Shown here: positions 57,201 to 64,000 of the stretch, one piece after another | How positions within the stretch are numbered: the stretch's first letter is position 1 | Layout: every line of letters starts with the position of its first letter | DNA from: Craspedostauros australis | Taxonomy: Eukaryota > Bacillariophyta > Bacillariophyceae > Mastogloiales > Achnanthaceae | Length of the DNA stretch: 64,000 bases | Assembly (NCBI GenBank): GCA_026770025.1 | Contig: JAMXDE010000020.1 | Span: 310,001 to 374,000, forward strand | Reading direction: 5' to 3' | Made by a program: the position numbers and the translations under genes | The notes under the pieces: model-generated | Databases searched by the model: none | What the model was told of the DNA's origin: nothing | The model's input: the letters and a program-made list of their open reading frames with translations, nothing else

Positions 57201-57564
57201 ACAGCTGTTGTTGTAGCTGCTGTTGTAGTTGTTGTAGCTGTTGTTGTGGCTGTATGGACTGAGGCGATAGCGGTTCAGTGAGCTGGCTGATGTGGCTGCT
57301 GTCTACGGAGTCGCTGTGTCTCCTACCGGATGTCGTTGGTGCGCTCAGATCAGCTGTGCTTCCCGTTGCGTTCGTTGCCGTTGTTGCCGCGCCTGTTGTG
57401 AGTCCTTCGCTGTGGCTGCTCGCGTCGTTCAGGTTCGGGCTTTGGTGGATGATGCTGTTGCTGTTGTTGTAGTCGTTTCTGTAATCGTTTCTGTAATCGT
57501 AGTTGTATTGGCAGTTGTATTGGTAGTCGTATTGGTATTGGTAGGCAGTGTCGATTGTTGCCAT
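54240..57564 (-). CDS. PSP1-domain protein with long disordered N-terminus
   Basis: Two exons on the minus strand, 57564-55483 and 55229-54240 (GTAAGT...AACAG), give 1023 residues. The first 700 are low-complexity: an N-terminal Tyr/Gln/Asn/Asp run (YQYQYDYQYNCQYNYDY), poly-Gln, Ser/Gly-rich stretches and His/Pro/Gln segments. Residues 760-980 contain the PSP1 C-terminal domain: IVYNVKFKRTQRSFMLGP, GTYVKVEADRGEDLGIVVGR, KRIIRLATHDEVSLLTMKRREEEQLLDVCR, LPMHVVDAEYQFDRHKLTFFFEAEGRIDFRELVRDLF, with a glycine-rich loop inserted after the first half. PSP1 domains occur in bacterial YaaT and in fungal and kinetoplastid proteins linked to RNA regulation. Granule or mRNA-related function is inference. 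The ATG at 57564 is chosen because the frame upstream offers only GTG. Confidence 0.85.
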
Positions 57565-59111
57565 CAACTCCAGGTTCAGCCCTGACACACCACCACTATC
57601 AAATTCTGTTCCTCGGTGGTTGAGGAGATCTCCAGTCCTTTCCTTTGTGTGTGCGTACGGGAATGATGCTGTTGCGCCTGTGCTTGTTGCTGTAACCGTC
57701 GTGGTTGTGTTTGTGCCTGTGCTTGCACGAGTACTTGGGCTTCCGCCAGTGTTGGCTGCGCTTGTGGTGAACGGCGTGCTGCTTGGTACAAATACTTGTG
57801 CGGAGATGTTGCTGCCAGAATCTCTGACGTCGCTGCGTCTGCTTGTTGGTGCTCTGATGTGATGGTGGGTTTTTGGGCATTTGCGGAAGCCAAACGAGCA
57901 GGCAGGGGGATGAGGTGAGGCCGACGCGTCCTGTTCTACGACGAATCATCATTCAACGGCAAAAACTTCTCAATGGTATCGCAATGCCGCATGTCGCTGC
58001 GACTTCTCGGTTGTTAAGATATTGCATGTGGGCAGAACAAATCACATAACGAAGACGAACTTTCCGCAATAATGTTGGTGGATTGGCGCGTACGTCTGCC
58101 AAAGCGTGTCGTCCATGTCTCTAAGCCCCCATCCTCGACGTGCGCCATGTGGCCGACATCACCCAAAAGGCAAAGGTGAGTGCGGGAATTGCCTTCGGCT
58201 CCACGTCCGCACGTTCCCTCCATCTCGAGGCGACCCTTGCGTTCAGTGGATGTGTGGTTCTGTCTGGTTCGGTCGGTCGGTCGGTCGGTCCGTTGATGAA
58301 CAACATTATTCTTCGTGGTGCTCTGCATCGGTAGGGACGAATCTGGAATGGTTGTCGTTCAATGGACCCTGGTTCAATGGATCTGGTGAAGTGTGCAGGA
58401 GCAGACCAAGTAATGCGGTTGTACGTATCTGTTCCGAACAGAGCCGCCTTCATTTCTTTCTCCGCCGCATGCCAGATGATACGGCGTTGTCCGTACATTC
58501 GAGCACCTTTGTAGATCTTGTTGTTGGTGTCAACCAAGTATTCTACTCTGTTCTATCTGCACCGATGTACTCCGATTCCCAAACCTAACCCGGCCAACCC
58601 TTGACCAAATCCATTTATCCCTTGGCCATGCCGGCCTCGATTGCGATGCACCAACGAATGTGCTCGCAAATAGTCCGTCCTGCGCCTCTCCCAATCCGGA
58701 GCAGAGCGGGATAAGTCGGAGCGGAGTAGTTCGTCGAGAATGCAGAGTAGTCGTAGCTGTAGTCGTAATCGTAGCTCGCGGCATGGAAGGGATCTTGGCG
58801 TCTACCCTCCTTCTCCGCAAAGAGACGCAGGGCGTAAAAAGACATCCAGCGCACGAACAGGCGCAGCAAACAACAATGAGAACTTCGCGCCATCAGTCAA
58901 TCAACAGCATCGCCGACAACGTACCTTGATCTGCTGCGTTCCGTCCAAGAATCGTCGATGTTTGAAGGTGATGGGCCTGTCGCCATCGTCGTCTTGCGCA
59001 AGACGAAACCAGACGATAGGCTCTCCTCCTGTAGCCTGTAGCCTGTAGCTGGTTGGGGGTATGGCGTCCTCGCTCCAGAGAAGGTACTCGGAGAATTGTC
59101 AGGGCGGAGCA

Positions 59112-59154
<43 letters not shown>

Positions 59155-59850
59155 ATGACACCAGTTGCAGTTGTTGGTGGGAGAGATCTTGTTGGTGCTG
59201 GTGTTGGCAACGACAGCAACTGCGGCCTTCTTGTTGCGGTTCTTCCCCTCGGGGATGATGTTGTTCGTTTTCGTTCTTTGGGACGCGCCACGCCCACACA
59301 CACCCTTGTCCACCAAGAATTCACAACGTTGCGCAGCAACAGCCACGGTCCTGTTGCGCACAAAATGTCAATGAGACCGTGGAAGCGACTCTTTTTACCA
59401 CATCGCCCAATCACAACCACCTAAACCCTTTTTGACGGAATGCAAACATGAGCACGAATGAAAACACAGGAACTGATGTCTAGTCAGACCAGTCGATTGT
59501 CCACAATGTTCGAATGTGATCCAGATTCGGAACAGCAGTAAGCCAAGATTCGAAACAGAATGCTGACACGCCGCGCATGTCATCTCGATGATTTCGATCT
59601 TCTTTCCTCTCTCTCTTGGATTTGTTCTGGTTGTGCCCTTCCACGATGTCCAGATCAGACGCGTTCTGCATTCTCCACATCCCCTGCATTCTCTGTTCTG
59701 TCTCCCACAATGCCACAAAAGGAGATCAGTGATCGGAGACCTGCACAGTCTGAGAGAGAAAAGACTTGCTCAGAGTCAACACCTGCGATACAGAATAATC
59801 ACTTGTACGATTGAACACCACATCTGACACGCAAAAGGATCAAGATCAAC
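57565..59850. other. divergent intergenic region
   Basis: About 2.3 kb between the PSP1 gene (-) and the thioesterase gene (+). A Gln-rich minus frame at 57576-57893 abuts the PSP1 start and is probably UTR. GGTC tetranucleotide units occur at 58267-58291 and a CT run at 59114-59150. No gene recognised; this is the longest unexplained spacer outside the island. Confidence 0.4.
59114..59150. repeat. (CT)n microsatellite
   Basis: About 18 uninterrupted CT units. Confidence 0.9.
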
Positions 59851-61161
59851 ATGACGGCGAACACGAACATGAAGACTTCGGGCGGTGCCATCGGGCGATT
59901 CCTGACGATGCTGTGCGTGCTGGCATCGGTGTCATGCGCTGGCGCAGCAATGCAAGAGGAGCGCGAGCAGCAACGATTGGCGGCAGGAGCAACGCCCAAG
60001 TCCAGGCGTTGCAAGACGGAGCGCTTGCGCGAGGACCATCCGGTGCTGTGCCGAATGCTGGATCGGGTGGAGGATGAGCCGCAGGAGCTGGCCGATGAGA
60101 TTCATCAGTGGGCCAGCGAGCACAGGTTGCTCGTGAAGGGACCTGATGCGTCCTCCACGTTGCAGACGATGCCATCGATACCGCAGGATGGTCAGCTCCC
60201 AGTCGTGTTTGCACATGGGATGGGGGACTCGTGCTTCAACAGCGGCATGCAATCCATCACCAAGCACGCCTCGGACCTCCTTGGCGGGGTGTACTCCACA
60301 TGCATCCCAACCGCGAAGACCCAATCCAAGGACACATCCAACGGCTTCTTCCTCAACATGGACGCCTCCGTCGATGTCTTCGCAAAGGCCGTCCAATCCG
60401 ACCCCAACCTCAAGAACGGATTCCATGGCATTGGATTCTCGCAGGGATGCAACGTTCTTCGCGGTTACATCGCGCGGTACAACGACCCTCCCGTCCATAC
60501 ATTCCTTTCGGTCAACGGCGTCAACGCTGGAGAAGGAGTCGTCCCATCGTGCCGACCCAACACCGACGGCGCGAAGTTGCGTGGCAGCAGCGATCGCCTG
60601 TCAGGAGGTAGCTTTTGCGATTTGCTGATGGAGCAGGCCAGCAAGGCTGCGTACACCGATTGGACGCAACAGCACAACTTCCAGGCGAATTATTGGAGAG
60701 ATCCACGTGCATCCGAGAAGGAGATGTACAAGAAGTACAGCCAGCTCGCGCGGTGGAATAACGAAGGCAATGCCTTCAACCAAACCTTCAACGACAACTG
60801 GGCCAAGACGTCCAAGTTCGTGTGGGTGCTTGCCAAGCAGGACACCATGGTGTGGCCGAAGGAAGGTGAGCATTGGGGCGCCCCAGACCCGGCCGATCCC
60901 TTCAAGAACGTCCTCCCCATGGAACAGACGGAATGGTACATCAAGGACCTCTTCGGATTGCGAACCGCGGACGAGGCTGGCAAGAACTTCTTCGAAGACT
61001 TTGATGCCGATCATTTGCAGTTCACGATGGTGGACTTTGATCGGTGGGTGACAACCTACCTCGTCCCTTCCACGGCTGCTGATAGCGATAGCGTTGGCAA
61101 CGGCGGTAACACTGTTGCTGTCGATGTCCTTGATACACGCACGGCTGCCGCGATGAAGTAG
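59851..61161 (+). CDS. PPT1: palmitoyl-protein thioesterase (PPT1-like)
   Basis: Single exon, 436 residues. A hydrophobic signal sequence (about 14-33) sends it to the secretory/lysosomal-vacuolar route. After a variable linker the PPT fold begins at LPVVFAHGMGDSC (oxyanion loop), continues with NMDASVDVFAKAV and the nucleophile motif GIGFSQGCNVLRGYI (Ser197), SVNGVNAGEGVVPSC, QASKAAYTDW...NYWRDP, WVLAKQDTMVWPKE (candidate Asp of the triad) and DFDADHLQFT (His388). These match PPT1, which removes thioester-linked fatty acids from S-acylated proteins. The N-terminal extension of about 110 residues before the fold, and the Asp/Asn/Val-rich tail, are longer than in animal PPT1. Confidence 0.92.
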   Translation: MTANTNMKTSGGAIGRFLTMLCVLASVSCAGAAMQEEREQQRLAAGATPKSRRCKTERLREDHPVLCRMLDRVEDEPQELADEIHQWASEHRLLVKGPDASSTLQTMPSIPQDGQLPVVFAHGMGDSCFNSGMQSITKHASDLLGGVYSTCIPTAKTQSKDTSNGFFLNMDASVDVFAKAVQSDPNLKNGFHGIGFSQGCNVLRGYIARYNDPPVHTFLSVNGVNAGEGVVPSCRPNTDGAKLRGSSDRLSGGSFCDLLMEQASKAAYTDWTQQHNFQANYWRDPRASEKEMYKKYSQLARWNNEGNAFNQTFNDNWAKTSKFVWVLAKQDTMVWPKEGEHWGAPDPADPFKNVLPMEQTEWYIKDLFGLRTADEAGKNFFEDFDADHLQFTMVDFDRWVTTYLVPSTAADSDSVGNGGNTVAVDVLDTRTAAAMK

Positions 61162-62157
61162 ACCACAAAACCATTGTGCAGTAGTAGCATCAAATACATG
61201 CTTTCATCAATTCTCTCGTACTCGACGAGTACTGTCTATTCCGTGCTCGGTTCAAGGCTTACTGCCATGTCTTGCAGAGAAGAACACGCTCTCTACGTTC
61301 AGGCACGCACACGCCTGTCTCAATGCTCTACTCTGCTATGCTTCACCCACACACACCAGTGGAATAGCAGCTTTGCACCTTGCAACAGTCACAAGTTTCG
61401 GTCTGAATGGGCAGTGCACATTGCATAGAAGGACTCTCCGATGCTCGCAATGGCAGGCACTATGTGTACGGATGGTAGTCAGAGCATCCTCTTCGTTGAC
61501 TGCTCAATCAATCATCATGGTCGAGCCCAAGGTGCATGTCTCGCAGGCGCTCGAATGATGGCGCTGTCTATCTTTATTTCGCGCATTCTATTGATAGGCC
61601 ATCAAGTCGAGACATCTGGTACCGTCTGGAACCATTTGTATACTCTTCACGGACAATATGGGATAACGAACAGTCGACAACAATCGGACAATTACAATTC
61701 ATCTTGTATTACGCCTGTCCATCAATCAGAGGATATATGCTCGGATGGGTCGAACTGTGTCCTCTTTGCCGCACAATCATGGACGAGGAAATCTTGTGTG
61801 ATTTTGCGCGCGCGACGCAAGAAAGCAACAACAACACAGAGCCATCAGGAGACGAACAGCACAGAGGTGAGCACAACGAAATAGCTCCAAGGTGTTGGCA
61901 GAAGCTACGGCCACGTACCGCATCACACATCGGTTCCAGGAGGTTCTGTTGATCCATCTTGCTAAAGCTATACCTGCATACGCGTACTCATATTGTGGAG
62001 AACATTACTGGTCAGATTGTCGGAGAAAGACAAAGACAAGAGATCGAACGATCCCGACTCCTCGATTGCACGGGTTGCCAACATCTGAAACGTTGTGGTA
62101 GCCAATCGCGTCCCGCACGACACTCGACGAAGAGACTCACGCATCTGATCCATCACC
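61162..62157. other. intergenic region
   Basis: About 1 kb between two plus-strand genes. No coding or RNA signal recognised. Confidence 0.45.
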
Positions 62158-63144
62158 ATGATTCAACGATTTGTGTCCAACGCAGGCAGAGCGCGCAGCG
62201 CATGCGCTGGTTTGCGAAGCCGTTTGGCGCCAAGCCGACGTTTCACGGAGGCGTGGGAAGGAAGCACTGCCAGAAGCGTCGGCCAGCACCAGCAGAGACC
62301 CGACGCTCGATCATTCAGCCGCTTTGCTGCTGTGGACCACGCGGATGCATACGAGAGGGCATTGAAGGGACAGCACGGACAGCAGCTGTCGATTGCGAAG
62401 CTCGAAGGAATTGGGAAAGATGATGCTCCCTTCGATCCTTTCATCGAGGAGGAACTGCGTGAGCAGGCGATTGAACGGGGCGAGATCATGGACGAAGACG
62501 CTGTTGATGGCGGCGACAACGACAGTGATACTTCAGACATTCCAGAGGCAACCATTGTCGGCAAGGATGATTACGAAGAGGACGAGGATGGAGATGTGTA
62601 TGTTTACGGCGATGAAGAAGATGAAGATGAGGATGAAAGTGACGACGCGCTTGTCTACAACAAGGATGGATCCGTCATCCGAAACAAGTCGACGCTTGCG
62701 GCTCTCAGGGCTGGTTACCCAGCCGGCGGCATGCTCGCTGTCGTGGAAGTGGGCGGCTCGCAGCACAAGGTGACAACAGACGATGTGCTCATCGTAAATC
62801 GACTGAAGCCAGTGGAGCATTACAAGGTCGGGTCTGTGCACACCCTCAAGGACGTGCTGTTGGTCGGGTCATCCCATTTGACGTTGGTGGGACTCCCACA
62901 CGTCGAGGGCGCCGAAGTTGACATCCTCATCGAGGAGATCACCCAGGATGCTAAGGTGGTCGTCTTCAAAAAGCGCAGAAGAAAGCACTCCCAGCGCAAG
63001 AACGGTTTTCGGAGGGATGTCACCATGGCGAGGATTCTTGACATCCGGATGCCAGAAGAATACGCAGATCACGAGCACCTTAGTCGTGACAACCTGAGCG
63101 ACATTGGCGAACTGGATGACTTCAAGAAGCCCATCATGGCGTAA
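62158..63144 (+). CDS. MRPL21: mitochondrial large-subunit ribosomal protein bL21m
   Basis: Single exon, 328 residues. Residues 1 to about 55 are rich in Arg, Ser and Ala and nearly free of acid, a mitochondrial presequence. Residues 100-180 are strongly acidic (DEDAVDGGDNDSD, EEDEDGDVY, DEEDEDEDESDD). From about 195 the bL21 fold is clear: MLAVVEVGGSQHKVTTDDVLIVNRL, VGSVHTLKDVLLVGSSHLTLVGLPHVEGAEV, and the hallmark VVVFKKRRRKHSQRKNGFRRDVTMARI, which binds 23S-type rRNA. A 35-residue acidic tail follows. Bacterial bL21 is about 103 residues, so two thirds of this protein are extensions. Plastid bL21 is an alternative but no signal peptide with an ASAFAP motif is seen. Confidence 0.92.
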   Translation: MIQRFVSNAGRARSACAGLRSRLAPSRRFTEAWEGSTARSVGQHQQRPDARSFSRFAAVDHADAYERALKGQHGQQLSIAKLEGIGKDDAPFDPFIEEELREQAIERGEIMDEDAVDGGDNDSDTSDIPEATIVGKDDYEEDEDGDVYVYGDEEDEDEDESDDALVYNKDGSVIRNKSTLAALRAGYPAGGMLAVVEVGGSQHKVTTDDVLIVNRLKPVEHYKVGSVHTLKDVLLVGSSHLTLVGLPHVEGAEVDILIEEITQDAKVVVFKKRRRKHSQRKNGFRRDVTMARILDIRMPEEYADHEHLSRDNLSDIGELDDFKKPIMA

Positions 63145-64000
63145 TAAAGTAGTCACACCATGATGTTCTCTCTCTTCCCGATGTCTTGGATGCTGATGCT
63201 GTGCTGCGACCGCAACGATAGCGACCAACGCAGCACTCTCCCCAGTGCACAACACCATCACATGATAATTCCACTCCACAGGTACCTACTTTGCCGTTCT
63301 GTCGACTTTCGATCCGTCTTTTACTCGAAGTACAATATGACCCTGTTGCAGATAAACCCATAAGTAGCCATCGAGAGCCGTTAAAGACGTTACATCACGT
63401 TTTAGCAAATAAATTACCCAGTCCTATAGAATAAAGTGAGAAACTAACTATGGTGTCAGTCTGGGCTTCCAGATCGGGGTGGTTGCAAAGATATGGATGC
63501 TTAAACCTCGGATGGCATCTACGGGGTAGAGGCGTACGCAAGCGCAGACGGATAGTTTTGCTAGGGTTCCGACCTTGAGGTTTGCGTGTTGCCGTCGCGT
63601 TGGTGGGGTTTCCAATGTTTTGGGGGACCCTATGCGCAAGATGTGATCGTTTGTTCCTTCGGAGATTGCATTGCTATTAGTATTTGGCTTGCTATCAGAC
63701 GACAGCGATGTGGTTCTATACGGCGTGCAGTCGTATTGTGACGGAGTGCTGTACGGGGCCAGTCTCCGGTATCATGTTTGCATTCTTTTCTTCCTCCCTG
63801 CTTCCGTTTCGTGACATGTTGAGGCCCATCGCATCGCTGCCATATGCTTATCCCGTGGGACTTCACCAACCACTACCAACAGTAATAGGTGATATGGTGT
63901 GGGTCTACTTTCATCCTCTTTCATAATGACAGCAACCCCAACACAGCAAACAAACAAAAACACTAGTAAACCAAAAAGAGAACACCAATCAACAATCCTC
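63145..64000. other. 3' flank to window end
   Basis: 856 bases downstream of bL21m with no accepted gene. A gene could begin beyond the window. Confidence 0.4.

Overview
The window is nuclear DNA of a photosynthetic stramenopile, most likely a diatom. Three things point there. Two predicted proteins carry a signal peptide followed by an ASAFAP-like cleavage motif of the kind used for plastids of red-algal secondary origin (ATAF|TSP at about 1000, VSAF|TVG at about 6860). One protein has a Pro-Thr-Ser repeat linker joined to Cys-rich modules, a style common in diatom surface proteins. The intact Ty1/copia retrotransposon has the CoDi look described from diatom genomes. Genes are compact, with 0-4 short introns that start GTACGT, GTAAGT or GTGAGT. 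Species cannot be named.

Layout. 1-432: right end of a piggyBac-like element. 0.9-27.1 kb: mostly conserved housekeeping genes, in order a plastid thioredoxin (+), a membrane LRR protein (-), a small plastid membrane protein (-), a glutathionyl-hydroquinone reductase with a long novel N-terminus (+), a mitochondrial carrier (-), RNA polymerase III subunit RPC5 (+), a prolyl-aminopeptidase-like hydrolase (-), the spliceosomal protein DIM1 (+), mitochondrial HslU (-), an AKTIP-like ubiquitin E2 variant (-) and a PH-like-domain protein (+).

27.1-44.4 kb is an island unlike its surroundings. A 53-bp perfect inverted repeat marks it near both sides (27251-27303 and 43648-43700). Inside are a broken Cys-rich surface-protein gene, a remnant of an N-acetylglutamate synthase acetyltransferase domain, heptamer satellite DNA, and a Tc1/mariner-type transposase gene cut in two by a complete 7.2-kb copia element. 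The copia insertion has identical 5-bp target duplications, 623-bp LTRs differing at one base, and an uninterrupted 1861-codon gag-pol. Deleting the element and one target copy rejoins the transposase halves in frame.

44.4-63.1 kb returns to conserved genes: AMP deaminase (+), NOP56 (+), a THOC3-like WD40 protein (-), LSm5 (-), a PSP1-domain protein (-), palmitoyl-protein thioesterase (+) and mitochondrial ribosomal protein bL21 (+). Several serve RNA metabolism (RPC5, DIM1, LSm5, THOC3, NOP56), but nothing suggests co-regulation beyond a few short divergent spacers. The 8-mer TACGAGTA/TACTCGTA occurs at least 14 times, always outside exons. Exon boundaries were chosen by reading GT/AG sites and protein-family continuity by eye; protein names come from motif recognition, not from a database search.
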